NCBI GenBank assembly: GCA_002496395.1
Contig: DAJQ01000024.1
Span: 1 to 11,943 of the forward strand
Direction of reading: 5' to 3'
Source: Methanocorpusculaceae archaeon UBA456
Lineage (GTDB): Archaea > Halobacteriota > Methanomicrobia > Methanomicrobiales > Methanocorpusculaceae
Length of the DNA: 11,943 nt
Shown: positions 5,449 to 11,943 of the stretch, piece by piece
Layout of the letters: each line of letters opens with the position of its first letter
Position numbering within the stretch: the first letter of the stretch is position 1
Made by a program: the position numbers and the translations under genes
Notes under the pieces: model-generated
Databases searched by the model: none
What the model was told of the DNA's origin: nothing
Seen by the model: only the letters and a program-made list of their open reading frames with translations

Positions 5449-6587
5449 TCAACCCACCCGGGCATCTCCATTTTGTGGGTTATGAACTCGATACTCTTTG
5501 GATACGGGGGAGATACGGAATCAGAATCACTATAACGCGGATATCGTCCAAGCCTCATGGCAGTAATCAGATCAGCGGCAAGTCCGGGATTCCGCTCTTC
5601 AATGAGATCCATCACCGTCTGGTAGGTAGTACCAATCGAAAAGCCAAGCCGGATGAGATCCTTTTTCTGGTGCTCACCCTGCATTCTCTGGATCTCTTTT
5701 TGCAACTCTTCACCACCTTTTACAGAGCAGAGTGCCAGATCATGCTCAAGAGCCGCACCGATAAACTCCCTCATGATCTTTTTCAGGTGGGTGATCACTT
5801 TCTGCTCGGCCTTTTCGTGTTGTGCGGAATCATCGATTCCTGTCAGATCAGATTCAGTAATACCAAGGAGCGGGAGCTTCTTCTGTAGAAGAGTATAATC
5901 ACTGTGGTTACGTGCTTGAGCGATAGCCGGGGATAACGTAATCGTCCCTTCACACTTAGACCAGAGTGTCTCGCAGTAGATGCTGAATGGTTTTTGTTCC
6001 ATCCCCGGGTTTTTTAAAGACCATGTCTTCACTTCAAGGAGATGCATATGAGGTGTCACCGGCATGAAGTCGGAAACTTCAAGGAACCTGAGAAGGTCAT
6101 ATTTTGGATCATACTTCCCTGATTTCAGATTCAGAATATCGTTGAAGAAATCCGCACCGATCCACTTCTTATTCTGCCTTTTTTCCCCCCAGGAATCCGG
6201 CGGGAACGCTTTAGAATCCTTACATGCCTGCCAGATCAAAGCGGTCCGGATTGCCCCCTTCAGGCTTGAACCCGGAATATAGGGGATATCGAAGCCGGTT
6301 TTGATACACTCCCTGACCTCATCAGATATGGCATTTACCGGAGATTTCAATAGATACCGCTCTCTCGGCTTTACTCCGGGATGTCGTGAAAGAAACTCAT
6401 CAAGCCTGAATCCCGGCTCCTCAAGATCTGAGAGAAACTCTTCATATATCTTCCCTTCCAGATTCCGGGCAATATCCGAGACAGAAGTCCGCACAAAACC
6501 TGTGTCTGCCTTATAGATTTCAGCACCACCATACTTTTCGCCGGTACCGATATGTACAGGCGTTGTGGTCTTCAGTTCAAGCCTCAT
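5442..6587 (-). CDS. csm5: Type III-A effector subunit Csm5 (Cas7 group)
   Basis: Csm5 caps the 3' side of the crRNA in the Csm complex and helps recruit crRNA-maturation nucleases. The 381-residue product has the two RAMP hallmarks: MRLELKTTTPVHIGTGEKYGG at the start (first strand and glycine loop) and DIPYIPGSSLKGAIRTAL at 100-117, the thumb-adjacent loop seen in Csm5 and Csm3. DLLRFLEVSDFMPV at 164-177 is also typical of Csm5. ATG 6587 overlaps the csm4 stop (ATGA), and a strong GGAGGTG lies 4 bases upstream, inside the end of csm4. At the other end the gene overlaps the Csm6-like gene by 7 bp. Length and order after csm4 fit a standard III-A operon. Confidence 0.95.
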   Translation of the reverse strand: MRLELKTTTPVHIGTGEKYGGAEIYKADTGFVRTSVSDIARNLEGKIYEEFLSDLEEPGFRLDEFLSRHPGVKPRERYLLKSPVNAISDEVRECIKTGFDIPYIPGSSLKGAIRTALIWQACKDSKAFPPDSWGEKRQNKKWIGADFFNDILNLKSGKYDPKYDLLRFLEVSDFMPVTPHMHLLEVKTWSLKNPGMEQKPFSIYCETLWSKCEGTITLSPAIAQARNHSDYTLLQKKLPLLGITESDLTGIDDSAQHEKAEQKVITHLKKIMREFIGAALEHDLALCSVKGGEELQKEIQRMQGEHQKKDLIRLGFSIGTTYQTVMDLIEERNPGLAADLITAMRLGRYPRYSDSDSVSPPYPKSIEFITHKMEMPGWVEW

Positions 6588-7522
6588 GCAGCACCTCCAA
6601 ACCGGACGGGGAATGCATAACCATACTCAACAACAGGGGGATCATCCCGCACCCTGGCGATTTTACCATAGAATGGGCTGCCGGTATCAGGGAAGACGGA
6701 ACCCTCTCCAAGCATCATCACCGGCTTCTTCATCACACCATCGGCACTTCTTCCTCTGATCCGGCAGAGTTCATAATAGGTCTCTGCTCCCAGATCACCA
6801 AAATTCAATGGTGAATAGCGGGAGAGTGTCATAATCCGGTTGCCCTTTGTCTTTGGGAGAATATCAGAGTCTTCAATATTTATGGAGCATTGCCCACCTC
6901 CGGAGGAGATCTTCGGGCCAAAACCGCGATCTTCCAGCAGCCGTATAGCACCCAAAACCTCAGACTCCCACTTCTGGTTTTTTATATCAATCAGGAAATA
7001 GATGCCGGCATTTTTAAACCGATACCCGCTGGTTGCAAAGAATGCCTCGGATGCAGATGAGAGGCGGTTAATCTTGTTATGTGGAATCTCGGCCTGTTCA
7101 ATCTCAAAATCCCGGTTTTCCTCTCTTTCATAACACATTCCATATCTGATAGTGTATTGATCGATTATTTCTATGAGGGCATCGGCTGTCATCTCCTTCT
7201 TCAAGAGTGCCGAGAAGAGAGGAGCAGACAGAAGTGATATGTTCTTCACTTTCTTGGCTGCATCAAACAACTCTGGATCAGGCAGCTTTGTGATCGGCTG
7301 GATAGGTTTTGGAAGAAAATGGATCTTTCCGCTTCTCCCATCCCCTTCAATGAAAGGAAATGCCGAGCTGATGAGGAACGGGGGGGAGGAAGCATACTCT
7401 GCAATGAGCTCATCCAACGGACCCCCCAGGTCAGCCATTGCATGGCATATCGCACCAAAGAGGGTATTTGAGGGGAGCGATCCCGGAAAGAGCGATCGCG
7501 GTCTCAGATAGACTGCACGCAT
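6584..7522 (-). CDS. csm4: Type III-A effector subunit Csm4 (Cas5 group)
   Basis: Csm4 is the Cas5-like subunit that holds the crRNA 5' handle and contacts Cas10. The 312-residue product reads MRAVYLRPRSLFPGSLPSNTLFGAI, the usual Csm4 opening. IPHNKINRLSSAS at 146-158 corresponds to the conserved H-x-x-x-x-R segment, and the glycine-rich loop is DRGFGPKISSGGG at 198-210. I chose ATG 7522: AGGAG lies 8 bases upstream (7535-7531), and the gene then begins 16 bases after the csm3 stop. A longer frame to TTG 7552 would add ten residues without family support. It ends in an ATGA overlap with csm5. Confidence 0.94.
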   Translation of the reverse strand: MRAVYLRPRSLFPGSLPSNTLFGAICHAMADLGGPLDELIAEYASSPPFLISSAFPFIEGDGRSGKIHFLPKPIQPITKLPDPELFDAAKKVKNISLLSAPLFSALLKKEMTADALIEIIDQYTIRYGMCYEREENRDFEIEQAEIPHNKINRLSSASEAFFATSGYRFKNAGIYFLIDIKNQKWESEVLGAIRLLEDRGFGPKISSGGGQCSINIEDSDILPKTKGNRIMTLSRYSPLNFGDLGAETYYELCRIRGRSADGVMKKPVMMLGEGSVFPDTGSPFYGKIARVRDDPPVVEYGYAFPVRFGGAA

Positions 7523-7538
7523 ATCCAATTCTCCTGGC

Positions 7539-8279
7539 TCAGAGGGCTGCAAGGATTTCGCGTGCTGTCATCTTTCCTTCTGCAACAGAAGATTGTTCCC
7601 AATCCTTTCCTTCACGATACGCATCCGGCGTCTTTACCGAGAGGGAAAGATTTTGAAATTCGATCTTCCCATAGCCCCGCGTGCCGCTTCCTCCAAGATA
7701 GCTATCCTCAAGGAGGCTCATCGCCTCAAGGACGAGCTTCAGCCGGGCACGATCATCTGGTGAATAGACCGAGAAGATCATCTCGAATGCAAATACCGAT
7801 CCCGCTGGCACACGCTCAATGAAACGTGGGGTGGCCATTGAAGTGATCCGGTTTAAGAAGTTCTCACCTTTAATCTCTGTTCCATGGGCAATGCCATCCT
7901 TATCTTTCCATGAGAGGGTGGTTTCTTCGGTTGGATATGCATCCCGGACAATCAACCGTGTCGGGCCTGATTTGATCTTATCAGTTGCCCCTCTGCCAAA
8001 TGTTGTGCAGAGATCACAATTCAGATCAGTACATTTACTACCATGAACTTCCCCGGTATTTTTGTCTAACCATTTCCCGGAGTATTTCAGCTCAAGGGCT
8101 GATCGCATCTTTCCTTTGAGTGAGGAGCCTGGAATATACGGAATATTCCTGAGCCGGTCAAGAATGACTGGACTGTCAGAACCCCCGATTCCAAGCGTAT
8201 CCGCTGATCCACCGACATGCAATCCGGTTTTACAAACGATCTCTCCGGATATCCGGTAATTCTCTTCAAATTCAATCAT
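7539..8279 (-). CDS. csm3: Type III-A backbone subunit and target RNase Csm3 (Cas7 group)
   Basis: Csm3 polymerises along the crRNA and cuts the bound target RNA every 6 nt. The 246-residue product has the Csm3 signature TGLHVGGSADTLGIGGSDSPVILD. D35, in GGSDSP, aligns with the catalytic Asp described for Staphylococcus epidermidis Csm3 (D32). PYIPGSSLKGKMRSAL follows, and the C-terminal loop LGGSGTRGYGKI is at 195-206. H79, C83, C88 and C91 (HGSKCTDLNCDLC) form a probable zinc site. I chose ATG 8279 because GGGAG lies 8 bases upstream; a GTG at 8288, overlapping the csm2 stop as GTGA, would add three residues. The catalytic residue and fold motifs are intact, so target RNA cleavage is expected. 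Confidence 0.96.
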   Translation of the reverse strand: MIEFEENYRISGEIVCKTGLHVGGSADTLGIGGSDSPVILDRLRNIPYIPGSSLKGKMRSALELKYSGKWLDKNTGEVHGSKCTDLNCDLCTTFGRGATDKIKSGPTRLIVRDAYPTEETTLSWKDKDGIAHGTEIKGENFLNRITSMATPRFIERVPAGSVFAFEMIFSVYSPDDRARLKLVLEAMSLLEDSYLGGSGTRGYGKIEFQNLSLSVKTPDAYREGKDWEQSSVAEGKMTAREILAAL

Positions 8280-8284
8280 TCCAA

Positions 8285-8794
8285 TCACTCCCTTTTATCA
8301 TCATAATATTTCTGATATGCAACCACCGATTCCAGAATCTGAATGAACCGGGTATAATTTTTCTTCGTCTGCTCCTCATTCCCATCTTGTGCCACCACTT
8401 TTCCCATACAGAGCGTCATGAACGTATAGTATGAGTCGGGGATGACCTTTCTCCCCTTTGCATACGCAAGAATTGGACGGAGCATCGCAAAATCAGCACT
8501 GACTGCATCCCAGCCCTTCTCCTTCAGATTTGCTTCGATTAACTTGGCCTGACTGAAAAACTTCCTTAGTTGAGTCGTTTTTAGTTCTTTTTGGGCTTTT
8601 TTAAACTCCTTAGCGGCAAGCTCAGCAATACCATTTTCTTTGGCAATTGTATCGACACTCAGTTCATCGAGATTTACGACTTTTTTAATTTCCTCCATAA
8701 ATGCAGGGGGAGAATATTCTTCCCTCGGCCGTGATCCAAAATTCCTCGATCCAGAACGCCCCTGGTTCTGGTTACCATATAAACCGTTTGACAT
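8285..8794 (-). CDS. csm2: Type III-A small subunit Csm2 (Cas11 group)
   Basis: Csm2 forms the inner helical filament of the Csm complex, next to the target RNA. The 169-residue protein is mostly helical and has LKTTQLRKFFSQAK at 71-84 and the C-terminal YTRFIQILESVVAYQKYY, both typical of Csm2. It is longer than most Csm2 proteins, usually about 120-145 residues, because of a roughly 30-residue N-terminal extension rich in Gly, Asn, Arg and Ser (MSNGLYGNQNQGRSGSRNFG and on), which looks disordered. ATG 8794 follows the cas10 stop codon with no gap, and AAGGAGGAAGTAA, at the very end of cas10, supplies a strong ribosome binding site. Confidence 0.93.
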   Translation of the reverse strand: MSNGLYGNQNQGRSGSRNFGSRPREEYSPPAFMEEIKKVVNLDELSVDTIAKENGIAELAAKEFKKAQKELKTTQLRKFFSQAKLIEANLKEKGWDAVSADFAMLRPILAYAKGRKVIPDSYYTFMTLCMGKVVAQDGNEEQTKKNYTRFIQILESVVAYQKYYDDKRE

Positions 8795-11314
8795 TTACTT
8801 CCTCCTTGTTCTCATTATCGTCCATTGAATCGGAAAGCGAGCCCATCCAAAAGACGGGACGATCATCTCTTCAATCCGTTTTTTCTCACTGCTCTTTACA
8901 TTCCGTGCAATCTGGTATTTCAGGTACGGAAGATAGCGTTTAATCCGGGTTCTTTCTGCGGTTTTCTTATCGTTTTCATGGATACTGTCGCATTTTGCAA
9001 ATGCCATTTCCCATATGCTATGTACGTTATGCAGAAAACTCCGGCTGATAGATCCATCAACCAATGCCTTCTCCATCAACTCTCCCTGTAAAAGCAGGGA
9101 TGAGTATCCCTTTTCAGAAGACCGATCAGACCAAGGCAGGCATTCTCCGAAGATCGAAACCCTATCCTTTTCCAATGCCTTCTTCGCCTTTTTGAGATGA
9201 TCTTCTGCTGCCTTCACCGCATGGGCAAGCGGCATTCGTGGCGGAACGGCAACGATACCTGCTGAAAGGGTGATATCCGGATTTTTGCAGACAAAGGCAG
9301 AGAATTCCTTCCTAAGATGGTCAGCAAACCGTATGATATGATCATATGGCCCGATGATCAGGAGATCATCCCCGCCTGAGAAGGTGATATAGAGCGTCGG
9401 GATGAAATACCGCTGGCATCTCTCACAGGGATCATCACAGTCATAGGCTGTCCAGACAACATTTCTCAAATCCCCGCTCTCCTGATCCTCCACCTCCCGT
9501 TCAATTCTGATCTCACGGGCACCTGATCGGCATTCGGGACAGAGATCTTCATACACACCATACTCCTTACAGATCTCATTGAGGTACCCGCTGAAGAAGA
9601 ACTCAAATTGTGATGAGAGCGTATAGATTCTTGATATGGAACGCTTCTCCCTCTCAAGCCCGAGCGCAAAGATTTTTCCGAGATTATCCACATCCGCCTT
9701 AATCAGGCCGAGCTTCTGATCACCACGGGCAATCTGTGCCATCTCGCTGAAAGTCAAAATACGGTGCTTATGGAGCGGAACGCTGTTGCCAAGGAGAATG
9801 AAACTCCGCTCATACACCCCGCTCACAAGGAAATTCGTACTGTTGATTGCAGCAGTAAAGATATCCGGCTCTCGTATTGGCTGATCTGTCAGGGCATATG
9901 ATGAGGATAGGCCATACTCGGAGAAGCCATAGTCAAGATTCTTACCCCTGTTAAAGAATTTCGCGTGAGCCAGATCGCGGCCGATATCTTCATGCTGGCG
10001 GCACATCGGGCAGGAACGGGTATCAGACAGAGGGTGTTCACAGATTGGACAGAAACCCTCGATATTTCTAACATCTCCATATGGATCTGCAGTCAGATCA
10101 CATTCTGAAAATTTTCGCATTTTCTTACGTGAGGTTTCAAGATGAAGGCGTTCAAGGCACCCGGCAAAGTCTTTAATTTCTTCTTCAGAAACAGCGAGTG
10201 TCCCAACAGCAAGATACAGCCTGCCATCGGTCTCATTCAGCAGGCCCTCGTTGACAGATCTGGTAATATGCTCCACTGCCTCTCTCGTTCTGGCGTTATC
10301 TGGAAGAAGAAGAAGGAAATTCCCACCAGTATTCCAGAGGACATTTGCTTCACATACTGCCGAGGTCTTGATCATATCCTCTGCAACAGCATCCGCAAGG
10401 AGCGAGAGCCAGAACGATCTGCCCCTCAGCCGCTTGGCCATTCCTTTCCGGGCGGCTTCCGGTGTTGAAACATTGAAGATGAAACTCTGGATTCCCGAGA
10501 GGTCACCCTGCACAAGCAGGAACGGAGATGCTTCTTTTGAAAGCCAGAGGCAGGAGGCAAGTGCTGCTGTTGTCTTTGCATGATCATAGAGCGGGATATC
10601 GGGGTAGTCAACATATGCTGCCGAGGGGATGGTTGAGGTGTACTTACGGAGAAGAGCAAGGAGCGTAGTCGGATGAGGAGGGTTTCCTGCCACCGATAAC
10701 TCATCGACAAATTCCTTCCAGAGGCGAAGGTACGCCGCTTCATTGTTCCAGTGATAGGGATCGGGTTCATCTGTGGGAAACAGATCCCGTGTCGGTGAAA
10801 GGACACCCAGTTGATGATGCCACTTCAATGAAGCAGCCTGTGCCTTTCCCCTGAGTGATATCTGGGTAAAGATGCTCCAGAGATGTTCTTTCTTTGGATC
10901 ACCTTTCTCCCCAAAATCTCGTTTGCTGCGATCGATTGCAGCTGATATCCGGTCGGATTTTTGAAGAATATCTGCCATCTCACGATGTTGCGACTGTTCG
11001 GGAGCGTGATGATGGAGGACAAGATCCGCAATTTCATTATTCTGAAAAACAGACTTGATCAGATCAGCTGACCATTTGGCGTGCGCGCCACTGAAACCAT
11101 GATCCTTTACCGTGAGCGACCCAAATTCATCTCCATGCGCTAACCCTGTCCGCTGATAGAACTTTCCAATATCATGAAGAAGGGCGGCATAAACCAATGT
11201 TTGTACTTTGGGCTCCACACTTCCACATTGTATTCGGGCAAGTAATAAGTTTCGATTAGTATCTGTTACCTTTTCATCTCGGAAAAGGAATGAGTACGTG
11301 TCGGTAAGGTTCAC
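8795..11314 (-). CDS. cas10: Cas10/Csm1, signalling and DNase subunit of the type III-A complex
   Basis: Cas10 is the large subunit. Its palm domain converts ATP to cyclic oligoadenylate when target RNA is bound, and its HD domain cuts single-stranded DNA. The 839 residues show, in order: HD domain with ALLHDIGKF (H47, D48) and HHH at 101-103; first palm from about 265 (LLVQGDLSGIQSFIF) with a degenerate GGNF at 330-333; a zinc ribbon CPIC...CPMC (422-438); second palm with LIKADVDNLGKIFALGL (537-553) and the intact catalytic GGDD at 647-650; and a C-terminal helical domain. A further Cys cluster (C592, C595, C626, C630, C633) lies inside the second palm. The start is GTG 11314, with no ribosome binding site, so a leaderless transcript is possible. 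First gene of the leftward operon. Confidence 0.97.
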   Translation of the reverse strand: MNLTDTYSFLFRDEKVTDTNRNLLLARIQCGSVEPKVQTLVYAALLHDIGKFYQRTGLAHGDEFGSLTVKDHGFSGAHAKWSADLIKSVFQNNEIADLVLHHHAPEQSQHREMADILQKSDRISAAIDRSKRDFGEKGDPKKEHLWSIFTQISLRGKAQAASLKWHHQLGVLSPTRDLFPTDEPDPYHWNNEAAYLRLWKEFVDELSVAGNPPHPTTLLALLRKYTSTIPSAAYVDYPDIPLYDHAKTTAALASCLWLSKEASPFLLVQGDLSGIQSFIFNVSTPEAARKGMAKRLRGRSFWLSLLADAVAEDMIKTSAVCEANVLWNTGGNFLLLLPDNARTREAVEHITRSVNEGLLNETDGRLYLAVGTLAVSEEEIKDFAGCLERLHLETSRKKMRKFSECDLTADPYGDVRNIEGFCPICEHPLSDTRSCPMCRQHEDIGRDLAHAKFFNRGKNLDYGFSEYGLSSSYALTDQPIREPDIFTAAINSTNFLVSGVYERSFILLGNSVPLHKHRILTFSEMAQIARGDQKLGLIKADVDNLGKIFALGLEREKRSISRIYTLSSQFEFFFSGYLNEICKEYGVYEDLCPECRSGAREIRIEREVEDQESGDLRNVVWTAYDCDDPCERCQRYFIPTLYITFSGGDDLLIIGPYDHIIRFADHLRKEFSAFVCKNPDITLSAGIVAVPPRMPLAHAVKAAEDHLKKAKKALEKDRVSIFGECLPWSDRSSEKGYSSLLLQGELMEKALVDGSISRSFLHNVHSIWEMAFAKCDSIHENDKKTAERTRIKRYLPYLKYQIARNVKSSEKKRIEEMIVPSFGWARFPIQWTIMRTRRK

Positions 11315-11401
11315 TTAAAAGAAGAAGCAGGAAGATTGTTCGGAATACAAACCGGAGAAATTAATGATGTATTATCTGGATTCGGGGGGACTATGAACCC
11401 G
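11315..11401. promoter_or_regulatory. Divergent intergenic region between cas10 and leader 2
   Basis: These 87 bases must hold the leftward promoter of the interference operon. No strong TATA box is visible on the - strand. GTATTC, centred about 33 bases before the GTG, and the AT-rich stretch ATTAATGATGTATTA (from 11360), further upstream, are candidates. The stretch also holds ATTAATGA, which recurs in the tandem repeat upstream of leader 1. Confidence 0.35.
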
Positions 11402-11480
11402 AACCTCGTCCGCTTTATATACTCCGAAGAATCGGAGGCTATAGAAAAGATTATAGCCAAAAAAAACTAATTTTGACCCT
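11402..11480 (+). promoter_or_regulatory. CRISPR leader 2 with TATA box
   Basis: This block aligns without gaps to leader 1 (2157-2235), with 67 of 79 bases identical. TTTATATA at 11414-11421 ends 59 bases before the first repeat, the same distance as in leader 1. The repeat-proximal AATTTTGACCCT is identical in both. It drives rightward transcription of array 2, divergent from cas10. Confidence 0.8.
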
Positions 11481-11943
11481 GTAGCAGAAGGTGTTCCAAC
11501 AAAACAAGGATTGCAACTCCACAGATTTTATCGAAACACATAGTCGATACTCGTAGCAGAAGGTGTTCCAACAAAACAAGGATTGCAACAATCTCAATAT
11601 CTCCTGCTAACCCATCGAATTTCACAGTAGCAGAAGGTGTTCCAACAAAACAAGGATTGCAACAAATATGGCCGATTTGTCGTTACCGGGACAAAGAACA
11701 ACCGTAGCAGAAGGTGTTCCAACAAAACAAGGATTGCAACCAATATGCGACCTGATGTAGTTGGAAGACGCATATTTGTAGCAGAAGGTGTTCCAACAAA
11801 ACAAGGATTGCAACATCGCAACATTCCCTCTCTCCATCGTAGTACCAACGTAGCAGAAGGTGTTCCAACAAAACAAGGATTGCAACTATCTTGCTGATTG
11901 TAACTTCTCAATCCGGTTCATAAGTAGCAGAAGGTGTTCCAAC
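11481..11943 (+). CRISPR. CRISPR array 2: at least 7 repeats, runs off the window
   Basis: Same 37-nt repeat as array 1 except for A instead of C at base 19 (CCAAC instead of CCACC), and this holds in every copy. Repeats start at 11481, 11553, 11627, 11704, 11778, 11850 and 11924; the last is cut after 20 bases by the window end. The six complete spacers are 35, 37, 40, 37, 35 and 37 nt. The leader is on the left, so the visible spacers are the most recently acquired. All handles would be AUUGCAAC, as in array 1. Confidence 0.98.

Noticed and set aside
3610..5450. Plus-strand open frames opposite cas6 and the csm6-like gene
   Set aside because: They are shadows of strong - strand genes and show no family resemblance.
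7523..7552. TTG start giving Csm4 ten more residues
   Set aside because: It would overlap the csm3 end. AGGAG stands at the right distance from ATG 7522, where the family's N-terminus begins.
8280..8288. GTG start for Csm3 overlapping the csm2 stop as GTGA
   Set aside because: Possible, but GGGAG is optimally spaced for ATG 8279; the difference is only three residues.
11594..11911. Open frames across array 2 with repeated peptides such as NPCFVGTPSAT
   Set aside because: Same artefact of CRISPR repeats.
1..11943. Insertion sequence, tRNA, rRNA, toxin-antitoxin pair or wholly new defence system
   Set aside because: No transposase frame with terminal inverted repeats, no tRNA-like fold and no unassigned gene of substantial size was found. 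All sizeable genes fit a type III-A CRISPR-Cas locus.

Overview
The window is a nearly complete type III-A (Csm) CRISPR-Cas locus, almost certainly archaeal. It most resembles a methanogenic euryarchaeon of the Methanomicrobia. The reasons are a Cas6b-type processing enzyme, BRE/TATA-like promoter boxes in the CRISPR leaders, ribosome binding sites of the GGAGGTGATC kind, and the character of the Cas proteins. The genus cannot be named from the sequence alone.

Layout, left to right. Bases 1-660 contain no convincing gene; they hold a 61-bp direct repeat that looks like a duplicated gene fragment, some short inverted repeats and the 5' region of cas1. On the + strand follow cas1 and cas2 (adaptation, stop/start overlap TAATG), a 277-base intergenic stretch ending in a CRISPR leader, CRISPR array 1 (8 repeats, 7 spacers; the last repeat is degenerate), and a CARF-domain gene with a probable winged-helix tail. 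On the - strand, reading from 11314 down to 3542, is one tightly packed interference operon: cas10 (csm1), csm2, csm3, csm4, csm5, a CARF-HEPN ribonuclease gene (csm6-like) and cas6b. Its 3' end runs 68 bp into the 3' end of the convergent CARF gene. To the right of cas10, divergent from it, lie a second leader and CRISPR array 2 (6 full repeats, 6 spacers, and a seventh repeat cut by the window edge).

How it works together. Cas1-Cas2 insert spacers at leader-repeat junctions; the two leaders align without gaps over 79 bp, so one integrase probably serves both arrays. Cas6b cuts the array transcripts and leaves an 8-nt AUUGCAAC handle. Cas10, Csm2, Csm3, Csm4 and Csm5 form the crRNA-guided complex. 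All expected key residues are visible: the HD pair and GGDD in Cas10, and the backbone-cleaving Asp in Csm3. Cyclic oligoadenylate made by Cas10 would activate the CARF-HEPN RNase, whose RX6H motif is intact. The separate CARF-wHTH protein is a candidate off-switch (ring nuclease) or a signal-responsive regulator.

The system type is known. The parts most worth a second look are: an extra two-CxxC insertion in the Cas10 palm just before GGDD; a repeat variant that is fixed differently in the two arrays and breaks the only small internal stem; a last repeat that is degenerate exactly in the handle and abuts the CARF gene; a Cas6b tail encoded entirely in antisense overlap with that CARF gene; and a Csm2 with a glycine/arginine/asparagine-rich N-terminal extension.
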